11,118 nt of DNA from Irineochytrium annulatum. Lineage: Eukaryota > Chytridiomycota > Chytridiomycetes > Chytridiales > Chytridiaceae. The position numbers were made by a program, and so were the translations under genes. Position 1 is the first letter of the stretch, and the number at the start of each line of letters is the position of its first letter. The notes under the pieces were generated by a model. It ran no database searches. It worked only from the letters and a program-made list of their open reading frames with translations, and was not told the origin of the DNA. The stretch is from positions 1 to 11,118 of the forward strand of contig JADGJL010001005.1 of NCBI GenBank assembly GCA_027600665.1, given 5' to 3'. Of this stretch, positions 1-7,755 are shown piece by piece.

Positions 1-378
1 CCCCACCGTCGCTCACGACCGACGCTCCAGCGATCAGCCACCCCTTAACATCGCTCGTCGACATCCCAGGCTCCACGCCCAACACGACGGCCATCGCGCC
101 AGCGACGTGAGGGCTCGCCATCGACGTCCCGCTCAGCTTGACGCCGCCCGATGCGGCGTTAGCGTCGACCGAGAGGATGTGCCGACCGGGGGCGTAGAGC
201 GTCACGCAGGAGCCGGTGTTGCTGAAGTGCGCGACGCGGTCGTGCTTGTCAACGAAGGCGAGGTCCGATTGCGCGGCGAGGTAGGTCGGGGAGTAGCGGC
301 AGGCGTAGGGGCCCATGTTACGCGTAGTTCATTCGCGTTAGCATGAGCGACAACAGAGGACGCGCCAGCAGGGGTGAA
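1..378 (-). pseudogene. Subtilisin-like serine protease (S8), partial, 5' side broken
   Basis: The open minus frame from 328 to 2 carries the C-terminal half of a proteinase K-type subtilase catalytic domain. It has an ACRYSP segment, an HFSNTGS-type strand, a YAPG turn, and GTSMASPHVAG, whose Ser (plus 122-124) is the expected nucleophile. The frame continues past base 1. An in-frame TGA lies at 329-331. Just beyond it, another minus frame (about 378-322) encodes GASSVVAHANANELR, which resembles the preceding subtilase segment around the oxyanion Asn (usual form VVAAGN). The two frames differ by one base deleted or two inserted. No AG acceptor lies between this point and the conserved part, so an intron does not explain it. 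The catalytic Asp and His regions are not recognisable up to 1005. The family normally hydrolyses proteins as a secreted enzyme. This copy looks truncated and frameshifted, though a sequencing error remains possible. Confidence 0.6.
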
Positions 379-1005
379 TGTGGAAGTCGTCAAATACTTT
401 CTTTGTGTTAAACTGCTGCCGCGAACTAACAACGCTCGGGGCGTAGCGCGCCTGGGCAGTATCCGTACATCTCTTCTTCATAGGAAGCCTAAGGGAATAG
501 CAAAAATGAGTACCTATGGTGTCTAAGGTGCGTTCCTGAAGAACCGGATTGGCGAGACGGAGAGGTCGCTCTGACCCAGAAGTAACATGCTCTGCGAAAT
601 CGCGTTCTTTTTGTCGACATCGACATCGACAGAACGTGGTGGAGTTGCCTCAACATCCCGATGGTTGGCTCATAGGTGACTAAATCTTCCCACCGTGATA
701 CTGCATTAGCTGCCGTTCTTTCTCGCATCTCTTTCGCAACAGCCTCCGTTGCTGGAATCGTCGTCCGAGTCCCTCGCAACATGTTTGCTCTTCCCTATGG
801 TGACAACACAACAAAGAATTTCAATCGTAGGTCGAAGGTCGAATTTGTGATTGTTAATGTTTTTTTAGCGTTAACATAACTTCAAGTATCAAAAGCCGGC
901 AGGGTTAGGAATAAAGCTGAAGCATCGGATAGGAAAGATGAAAATACAATACAATAATATGTGCAATGCATTTTATCAAGAAAAGTCGTCGGCTGTCCAC
1001 TTCCT
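379..1005. other. Intergenic, no gene recognised
   Basis: No convincing coding sequence was seen on either strand. The frames of 60-100 codons here have no family features and no conserved-looking blocks. The end near 880-1000 is AT-richer and presumably holds the 3' UTR of the chitin-binding gene at 1006-1752. I see no canonical AATAAA for it on the minus strand. Confidence 0.5.
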
Positions 1006-1752
1006 TCACTTCCTGTAGCCGTATCCATAGTCAGAGGCCGTCACGCACGGGCTCTGGTGGTACTGCAGCCAAGGGTCGATGCTGCACTCGGTGCCAGCCG
1101 CGCACCTCATCTCAACCCATTCGCCGTGATCACACTGGTAGAAGACCGAACTCTCGCCGGACTCGTCGCACTTGTAGTTCTGGCCCTTCCACGAGCCGGC
1201 GGAGGTCGAGCAGTCACCCTCGTCGCCGTAGGAGGGCGCGTAGCTGGGCTTTGAGGGAGGGTAGCTCGGCTTCGAGGGCGTGTAGCTAGGCTTCAACGGA
1301 GTGTAGCTGGGCTTCGAGGGAGTGTAGGTTGGCTTTGGGGGCATGTAGCTCGGCGTGTAGCTCGGCTTAGCGGGCGAGTATGAAGGCTTCGAAGGAGTGT
1401 AGGACGGCTTCTTCGGCGCGTACGTGGGAGTGTAGGCGGGCTTCTTTGGGCTGTAAGCCGGCGGTTCCGGCGCGTATCCGCCGTGCGAAGGGTGGTAGTC
1501 GGCCACACACGGGCTTTGGCGGTACTGAAGCCAAGGCTCGACGTCGCAGACGGTGCCGGCAGCGCAGGGCATACGGACCCACTTGCCATGATCGCATTGG
1601 TAGAAGACGGTCACGTCGCCGGACGCGTCGCACTTGTAGTTCTGGCCTTGGAAGGAGCCACTTGAGGTCGAGCAGTCGCGCTCGTTGGAGTACGACTCTG
1701 CGACGGCGACGGCCGAGATGGAGGCGACGGCAAGGAGGGTCGAGAAAAGCAT
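1006..1752 (-). CDS. Secreted protein with two CBM19-like chitin-binding modules and a KPSYTP-repeat linker
   Basis: This single-exon gene encodes 248 residues. Residues 1-18 form a signal peptide (hydrophobic core, likely cleavage AVA/ES). Residues 27-82 and 181-236 are two copies of one six-cysteine module. Its pattern (GQNYKC, FYQCDHG, W-V, CAAGT, C, then PWLQY and a last Cys) matches carbohydrate-binding family 19, known from the C-terminus of fungal chitinases such as yeast Cts1. By hand alignment the two copies share 43 of 58 positions. Residues about 86-175 form a linker of repeated K-P-S-Y-T-P units with no cysteine. There is no catalytic domain, membrane anchor or GPI-like tail; the protein ends in GYGYRK. 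By family knowledge the modules bind chitin. Crosslinking or tethering of chitin in the fungal wall, or adhesion to a chitinous substrate, is inference. CBM19 is my reading of the cysteine pattern without a profile search. Confidence 0.87.
   Translation of the reverse strand: MLFSTLLAVASISAVAVAESYSNERDCSTSSGSFQGQNYKCDASGDVTVFYQCDHGKWVRMPCAAGTVCDVEPWLQYRQSPCVADYHPSHGGYAPEPPAYSPKKPAYTPTYAPKKPSYTPSKPSYSPAKPSYTPSYMPPKPTYTPSKPSYTPLKPSYTPSKPSYPPSKPSYAPSYGDEGDCSTSAGSWKGQNYKCDESGESSVFYQCDHGEWVEMRCAAGTECSIDPWLQYHQSPCVTASDYGYGYRK
1228..1455 (-). repeat. Tandem repeat coding for K-P-(S/A/T)-Y-(T/S/P/A)-P units
   Basis: This roughly 18-base repeat encodes the linker (residues about 100-175) of the chitin-binding protein. 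About ten units are visible, mostly SKPSYTP. Variants are KKPAYTP, AKPSYTP, PKPTYTP, LKPSYTP, SKPSYPP and SKPSYAP, with extra SY/TY insertions breaking the period. The unit is rich in Lys, Tyr and Pro, and the array should be extended and basic. Confidence 0.9.
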
Positions 1753-2210
1753 TGCTGAGATGGTGCAGGCCGTTGGTGTTGATGATGGTTTGGAAAGTCC
1801 AAATAGTGTTTAAATATGCTGATGTGACGTGTCTCGGTCAAACTCGCTTCACTTCCACTTCACCGCCAGAACGTGCCTCACCCAGCCTTCTTCCCAGCTA
1901 ATGCAGCAAGTTGCCCTTCCTCTCCGAATTATCCTGGTGGCCTTAGCTCATTAAGCAGACATCATATCATCTGTGCTGGTCGTATTGTTTCCTTGGGTCC
2001 ACACACATGGACACTTTGTATCGTTTTTGGCGGCGCGCCCATTGCGAAGCTTGGGTATGCAGGGAAGTCCTCATGGCGTTGTCCCCCGTCGGCAGCCGCG
2101 GCGACGTCAGCTCGTGTCTGCAATGAACATATTCTAGTACAGTCCTTCTTCATGCCGCGCCACGGCGTTAGTTCACAATGTAGCAGGTGCTGAAAGCAAC
2201 TAAGATGTTA
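1753..2210. other. Intergenic, no gene recognised
   Basis: This is the upstream region of the chitin-binding gene. A 63-codon minus frame starting with ATG at 2153 and a 106-codon plus frame are present, but neither shows a domain, repeat or splice structure that I recognise. I see no RNA gene here. Confidence 0.45.
1810..1816 (-). promoter_or_regulatory. Possible TATA-like element of the chitin-binding protein gene
   Basis: The minus strand reads TATTTAA inside an AT-rich stretch about 58 bases before the ATG. Position and composition fit a TATA-like element, but there is no other support. Confidence 0.3.
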
Positions 2211-2795
2211 TGTGCGAAGAACCGAAACTATGCATTGGCAAACGCCTCCACCAGCGGCTCCATCATCCAAAGCATTGATCAACTCATACCCCTCCCTCTT
2301 AGGTAGAAGCTTCTCAAACCGATGGATCTTGTGCTTCACTCATGAATAAGGCTCTCGGCTTGCAGCAACTCCCTCATGTCGCGACGTGTAAGACCGATAC
2401 GATAGAATCCCTGCCCTGCAACATGAAATTGAATGCATGGCAATGGACTGGATGTTACCCTGCCGCATGCAAGATATTCGACTTGGTCATTGTCTTCGAT
2501 TTCTCTGGAGTTGTGCCAAATGTTAATCTGTTCGTCACTGCGATTCAATTTCGTTTCCTAAATTAGATCTTTACATTTTGGAAATCGCTGCGACGCAGGT
2601 TTCTACGAGGTATAGTGGGCGATTATGGCGGTCAAACAGGGCCAATTCCTTCACCTCCCCGCTATCCTCCCTGGCTTGTCCCAAAACTCCTACGTCGCAT
2701 TCGGATCCCGTACCTGGCATATTCGTTCTTATCATCGCCATTGTAGCTTTAAATTGGTTGGGGTACGTCTCAGCGACTCGCCCGTGCATCTGCAT
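2211..2795 (-). pseudogene. Possible decayed protein-coding sequence, unknown family
   Basis: Three adjoining minus frames have balanced, protein-like composition but sit in different phases. They are 2795-2571 (with LFDRHNRPLYLVETCVAA), 2548-2336 (with FYRIGLTRRDMRELLQAES) and 2339-2211 (with RFEKLLPKREGYELINAL). Each ends in a stop near where the next begins, and the only GT-AG pair at the first junction would give an intron of about 19 bases, too short to be credible. A gene broken by frameshifts explains this as well as chance does. I recognise no family, so no function is proposed. Confidence 0.2.
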
Positions 2796-2883
2796 ATGCG
2801 AAGGATTTACTCAACGTAGCGAAACAATGTGAAAGCGTAGAAGCGTATTTTGGCGTTAACTCGATGGTCCCAAATAAAATGCA

Positions 2884-2889
2884 TATATA
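2884..2889 (+). promoter_or_regulatory. Possible TATA box of RPS30
   Basis: TATATA lies within an AT-rich stretch (2871-2902) about 127 bases before the RPS30 ATG. It is a plausible core promoter element, judged only by sequence and position. Confidence 0.35.
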
Positions 2890-3015
2890 CGAGTCATATA
2901 CAGTGTTCTTTTTATTGCTAAAGTAATATTTGGCTGCGCCTCAAGGGCGTTACGCCACCTTGCTGTGGGTTCGTCAAAACGTTCGCTCGTTTTCTTCATC
3001 ACACATCCATCCATC

Positions 3016-3729
3016 ATGGTGCGCATCCGAGGCGGAGAGAGGGGGGAGCGGGACCGAGGAGCGACGAGGGACGGGGTTCCAGGACGGTGGAGGGAGGAGG
3101 AGAAGATGGCCCGTTTAGGGGAGGAAGCGATATGTTCAGCAGTGGTGAAGGCCAACCGATCTTGAAGGGGTGTGTCCTGGACGTTGTCATCGTGGGGCGC
3201 GCCGCGGAATAACGTTTACGTGATGGCCGCGTTTGGAACGAGGTCGTGGAGGGCGTGGTTGAGTTGTTGGTCGTTGGGGTCGTGATCATACGGGAGGAAA
3301 TGGAGGGTTTCCACTAGTAGGGCCGTTTCTAACTCTCTTCTTTTCTCTCGGTTGTTTGTAGGCTAAAGTACACGGATCCTTGGTATGTTCATGCTTGATT
3401 TCCTGATTGCGTTATCTTCCCACTCACAGTTTGTCAACAGGCGCGTGCCGGTAAAGTGAAGGGCCAGACCCCGAAGGTTGAGAAGCAGGAGAAGAAGAAG
3501 CAGCCGAAGGGTGCGTTGCTGATCTTACATTTCTGGTGATCTCCGACTTACTGTAGTGTACAGGGCGGGCGAAGAAGAGGCTTCAATACAACCGCCGCTT
3601 CGTCAACGCCGTCGCGACCTTCGGCAAGAGGAGGGTGAGTCTCTATGTTTTTCTTTTTTACTTTCTGGGACTGTGGTGCTAATGTTTCGATATCTGTAGA
3701 TGAACCCGAACCCGACCGACGGGAAGTAA
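3016..3729 (+). CDS. RPS30: 40S ribosomal protein eS30, five exons
   Basis: Exons are 3016-3018, 3362-3382, 3441-3510, 3564-3634 and 3700-3729, with introns of 343, 58, 53 and 65 nt, all GT...AG. Spliced, they give 64 residues. The protein starts [20 protein letters not shown], has a Lys-rich middle, then [20 protein letters not shown], and ends MNPNPTDGK. This is the yeast-type eS30, a small basic protein of the 40S subunit; the yeast protein is about 63 residues. There is no ubiquitin-like FUBI domain in front, unlike animal FAU. Exon 1 holds only the start codon, as I recall for yeast RPS30. Intron 1 has a TTTCTAAC branch-like site before its acceptor, and intron 4 has GCTAAT. The match runs over the whole protein, so identity is close to certain. 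The ATG-only exon is inferred from the required Met and the good donor. Confidence 0.95.
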
Positions 3730-3746
3730 ACGTGCTGTTGGATATC

Positions 3747-3752
3747 AATAAA
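3747..3752 (+). terminator. Polyadenylation signal of RPS30
   Basis: AATAAA lies 17 bases after the RPS30 stop codon, in the expected orientation. The close spacing implies a very short 3' UTR. Confidence 0.5.
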
Positions 3753-3895
3753 GCTGCACGTCACGTCGTATTCGGTTCAATGTCATTTCATCACCGTGTA
3801 TGATCACTGAGTCGAGGATTATTATGTGTGATCGCAATAATTTACATGCGCTGATAATACATGATGTTGTTGAACGACTTAATTCGCTTGTAAAC

Positions 3896-3901
3896 TTTAT
3901 T
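3896..3901 (-). terminator. Polyadenylation signal of COG7
   Basis: The minus strand reads AATAAA 58 bases after the COG7 stop codon. With the RPS30 signal at 3747-3752, it shows two convergent transcripts ending within the 230-base gap between the genes. Confidence 0.5.
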
Positions 3902-3959
3902 TGGCTTTTTGCAAAAATCTATATTAGGAAGCATTTTTTAGAACATTGCCAAGCTCCAA

Positions 3960-6900
3960 TTACAAAGTGATGCCTCGCAGTGCCGCCAACTTTCGCACTA
4001 ACGTCTCGTCCTTCCACACAACTTTCAAACTCTCATCCACCTCTTCCCTGCCTGCCCGGATCGTGTCCCACTGCGCCCTGAACTCTCCCGCCTCCAGGTC
4101 CATTAGCCACGCGACCGTTCTCAGCCCCACGATAGGCTCCACGTCCATAGCCTCGAACACCTTGATGATGTACGCCACATCCGTTGCCAGCTGCCTCGCG
4201 GCCCGGTTTCCCATCGCGTGGCGGATGCGAAGGATGGCCGATAGATACGACGCCATAGAGGCGCGCGCCACGGATGTGATCCAGAAGTGCGTCACGTCCT
4301 CATCGTCCAAGACCGCGCCGCTGGGCTCGCCCGACCTAGCTCCAGACCCAGCCGTCGCGTCGCCCTCCTCACCGGCGGCACCGGCATCATCGACCTCATC
4401 AACAAAGTCCTGCTCCTCGAGGTACGGCAGCCCTCGGATGGCGAAAGCCATGACAATGCCGTCCTCCCCCGCGTGGATCTCGAGCCTCTGCGGCAACGTC
4501 AGAAGGCTCTCCCCAATCTGCGTGATGTAAGGCAGCTGCGACATGCTGAACTTCATGACCTCCGGCACGCCGTCCCTCCCATCGGGCGTTGACCACTCCG
4601 GGAACGTCGGCAGCGCGGCAAACTGGCGCTCGATCGAGCTGAAGATCGAGTCGAAGATGAGCCGCTGGGCCGAAAGCGTTAGGGACTTGAGCGCCGGAAG
4701 GGCGGGCGAAAGCAGGTTTAGGATCCGGGGCTCCGTCCAGGGCGACGCCGAGCTTGGGGCCTTGGTCACCCAGTCAGTGGTGACCCTGTCATCGACGGAC
4801 GCGATAAGCTGGTGCAGACGATAGCTATTCAATGTCGACAGTCGGAGGAGCGCGAGCGCCGTCTCGCACCGGTCCCCCGAACCTCCGTCGTCCTTCCCAG
4901 CACGCGCGGCTGGTTCCTCCTTGAGTGACGTCGTGCTCAGCATCGACTCCAAACTGCCCCCGACGCCGCTCCTCTCTACCTCCCGAAGCTCCACGAGCGA
5001 GTCACCTGGCGTCAGCGGGACCGCGCTAACGCATCCCTTGACCCTCCTCACGCACTTCACCATCACGCCCTCGAGCGCCCTCATCCTCCTCGTCAAATTC
5101 CTGCACACGCTCAATATCTTCAACCCCGTCTGGAAGTTCTCCCATTCGACCTGCTCCATTGCCTCCGAACCTCCTGACGACGCACCACCGCCAACGCCAC
5201 CTCCGTCTCCACCACCTCCGTCCTCCAACCCAGCCCTGATCCGCACCTGCACCACCCCCGCCGCGAGCGCGTCCACAACCTCCCCAACGAACGCATTCAG
5301 GGCCTCCACGAGCCCCACACACCCGAAACCGGCCGTCAAACCCGCGCACCTCGCGACGGCCGCCTCACACCCGACCATCCACCTCCCGACCTGCTCGTTC
5401 ATGACCCTGGCCATCTCGTTCGCCTGCTGCCCCTGCCCCGGCCGCAACCCGAGGCCGCCGGCGAGCAGGAGCGACAGGTGCGCGGCCTCGAGGGACGCGT
5501 AGGACTGCTGGAAGGGGAGGAAGGCCTCGAAGATCGGGTGGCCCCATGTCGTCGGGTCGGCCGGCGTGGGCGCGTTCGAGGCCGCGGTGGCGGACGCGGG
5601 CGTCAGGAGCGCGGCGGCGGATGTGCGACGGGCGACGTTGTTTTGGGTCGTGGGTGTTCCGGCGGTGGCGGCGGCGGCGGACATCGCGGTGGGTGTGGAG
5701 GTCATGGCACCGGACTGCTTGGAGTGGAGGACGGGGCTGGAGGGAAAGGAGTCGTCCTGAACCAGGGAGTCAAGGACGGATTCGACACGGGAACCCCAGG
5801 TGAGGGTGGCCTGGTAGGCGCGGATGAGGGTTGGGAGGAATTGTTCCTGGTCTGAGGCGACAAGGGTCTCAAGGCGGGATGAGAGGGAGGGTTTTAAGGA
5901 CTGGAAGATTTGGTGCAAAAGTGTTATGAGCACCTGGGTCGGGTTGGGGAAGATCTGAGGGCACCATCTACGGAGGATAGAATTAGCTTTTACGACATCA
6001 ACGAAAGGTGGCGAAGAATATGGAATCACTTACGCTCGTTCTTTCTCGATAACGCCGAGAACGCTTTTCAAAAAGCTCGTGTAGCCGTCGACAAAGTTTA
6101 CGGAGGGCTGATCCAACGCTTTCCAAGCGGTGACGAGGCCCGACTTGCGAGTCTTGTGATAGTACGACGAGAACTCGTTCGTCCTCTGGATCTGCTCAAA
6201 GAGGAAGTAGCACCTCCTCGCGGCCTCCGCATCGTGCTCGGTCAGCGCCGTAATGAGCCTCGGTCCCAGCGCCGCTTCGAGCTGGTTCTGCAGCTTGATA
6301 AGCAACTTCCTCCTCTCGTCATAGTCCGGCGTCCCATGCAGGAGGGACAGAGATCTTGAAGCCTCCCTCAACCTTATCCCGGCGCGCTCCAGATCCCCAG
6401 CGGCGAAGATGGCCTCGAGCTCGGCCGTGAGGGTGTTCCAGTTCTCAGCCTCCCGCAGCGACGACCGCGACGCCTCCATCCTCGACCTGACGGTCTCGAG
6501 GCGCAGCAGGGCGTCGAACGCCGCGTGCGAGACCCCCCTGTCAGCCGCGTCGAGCTCCCGCTGGATGGCGAGGATGGTGGACCCCAGCGTTGCGCCGTCC
6601 CTCGAGATGAAGCCGATGTCGTGCAGAATCCGCGGGACGGACCTGACTGCCTCATCGGCGAGACCATCGAGACGCGACGAGAGCTCCTGGGCGTGGAGCT
6701 GGAGCCGGTTGACGAGATGAGAGGCCAGGGTGTCGAGGGAGGATTGGCGCTGCGAGGTCGAAGCCCTGGCGGCCGGCGCGCTGTCGTCGATGGCGGATGA
6801 GGAAGCGGGTTGGTCCGAGAATGCGAAAGGGTCTGCAAGATCTGTGGCCGAGGCCGATGTCGGAGACTTGAGGTTCGAGGTCAGCGAGAAGAGCGAGGTA

Positions 6901-7028
6901 GCGTTCACTGAATCCAGCGCGTTGCCGGCAGCGCTCTCGGCCGCGGCGGCGGCGGCCGATGCGGTCAGGGCGCGATTGATCCAGTCTTTGATGCTGAAGT
7001 CATCGGCGCTGAAGGCCTCGTAGTCCAT
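3960..7028 (-). CDS. COG7: Conserved oligomeric Golgi complex subunit 7, two exons
   Basis: Exon 1 is 7028-6034 and exon 2 is 5967-3960. The 66-nt intron has donor GTAAGT, a GCTAAT branch-like site and acceptor CGTAG; it splits one Ala codon. The product is 1000 residues. The N-terminus (ADDFSIKDWIN, 8-18), LREAENWNTL (191-200), TPDYDERR (233-240), FSMSQLPYITQIG (805-817) and SVARASMASYLSAIL with RQLATDVAYI (897-932) agree with human COG7 as I remember it. COG7 belongs to lobe B of the COG tethering complex, which acts on the cytosolic face of the Golgi in retrograde vesicle traffic and glycosylation. Human COG7 has 770 residues. The extra length here lies in low-complexity insertions: Ala/Ser/Thr-rich at about 23-95 and 408-471, Gly-rich at about 580-598, and acidic Gly-rich at about 850-885. 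It is convergent with RPS30. Long plus-strand open frames inside it are antisense shadows. Confidence 0.93.
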
Positions 7029-7755
7029 ACGTCGGGAGTTTTGACGACGACCTCCTAGCCAAGGTTGCCGTGAACAGCAGCCGTCTCAAGGAGAAGGAGG
7101 TTTACTTGGGTTAATCAAATGTTATAGCTTACTGTCCTCGGCATTGCCACGTAAAAAGAAAAAAAAGGTCTCGTCAACAAAACAATGGCACAAAACAACC
7201 CCAGTTTAAAATTCTGGTTACCCGTACAACTTTGGGCTTGCAATATGAACGCTGTTTATCGTAAACGATGGTTCATGCACAACACTCCTTTGATAACGCG
7301 TCAACCTAGAAAATAGCTTCCACTCTCCCACTCGTTCACTACTCGCTTTTACATCCGTAGTTTCTCTTGCCATGCGCTGTCGGCTGGAATCCGTTGCACC
7401 AATACTATCCCGTTCAACCACAATTGCGTCCATCGCTCCGGCGTAAACCGCAAGCCAACGCGCGGGCATGCACTAGCATTTATAATGGGAGGCGAGTGTC
7501 GCGGCTCTGTAGTTTCACTTTTTCCTCGCGTCCCACATTCGCCGCGCAGCTGTAGAGGCAGCCTTGTTGGGAGGGAAGCAGGTCAAAATTGCACGGTTAG
7601 CTCACACTTCCCTCACGCACATAGCATCGAGACATCCACAGGGCGGGCAGTCCACTCATGCTCGCGCTGGCAACAATGCTGCGTGCTGTTTCGCCCACGC
7701 ATTTTCAAGCCAAAGAGCATGTTCAAGCCTTCGCAGACCACAACTTGGCCGCCCA
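7029..7755. other. Divergent intergenic region between COG7 and the F-box gene
   Basis: The 727 bases between the two start codons must hold both promoters. I see a purine run at about 7154-7167, an AT-rich patch near 7200-7215, and ATTTATAATGG at about 7479-7489. That last element is a possible TATA-like site about 270 bases before the F-box ATG. An 83-codon minus frame (7469-7218) starts with ATG, but I recognise nothing in it. Confidence 0.4.

Noticed and set aside
489..782. 97-codon minus frame considered as the missing N-terminal part of the subtilase
   Set aside because: It has no DTG-type Asp or HGT-type His catalytic block and no similarity to the family that I can see.
1380..1901. 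173-codon plus-strand open frame over the chitin-binding gene
   Set aside because: It is antisense to the signal-peptide/CBM19 gene and its Arg-rich translation is a typical shadow.
1962..2153. 63-codon minus frame starting with ATG
   Set aside because: It is short, with no recognised motif and no supporting signals.
3019..3361. Possible C/D-box snoRNA in RPS30 intron 1 (GTGATGG near 3220)
   Set aside because: No CTGA D box or terminal stem could be found, so a snoRNA is not supported.
3946..6359. Long plus-strand open frames of 149-194 codons (3946-4530, 4921-5502, 5910-6359) opposite COG7
   Set aside because: They are antisense to a well-supported gene, have skewed Ser/Pro/Arg composition, and arise from its GC-rich third positions.
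7218..7469. 83-codon minus frame starting with ATG upstream of COG7
   Set aside because: No domain, no splice context, and it sits in the divergent promoter region. Chance is the simpler explanation.
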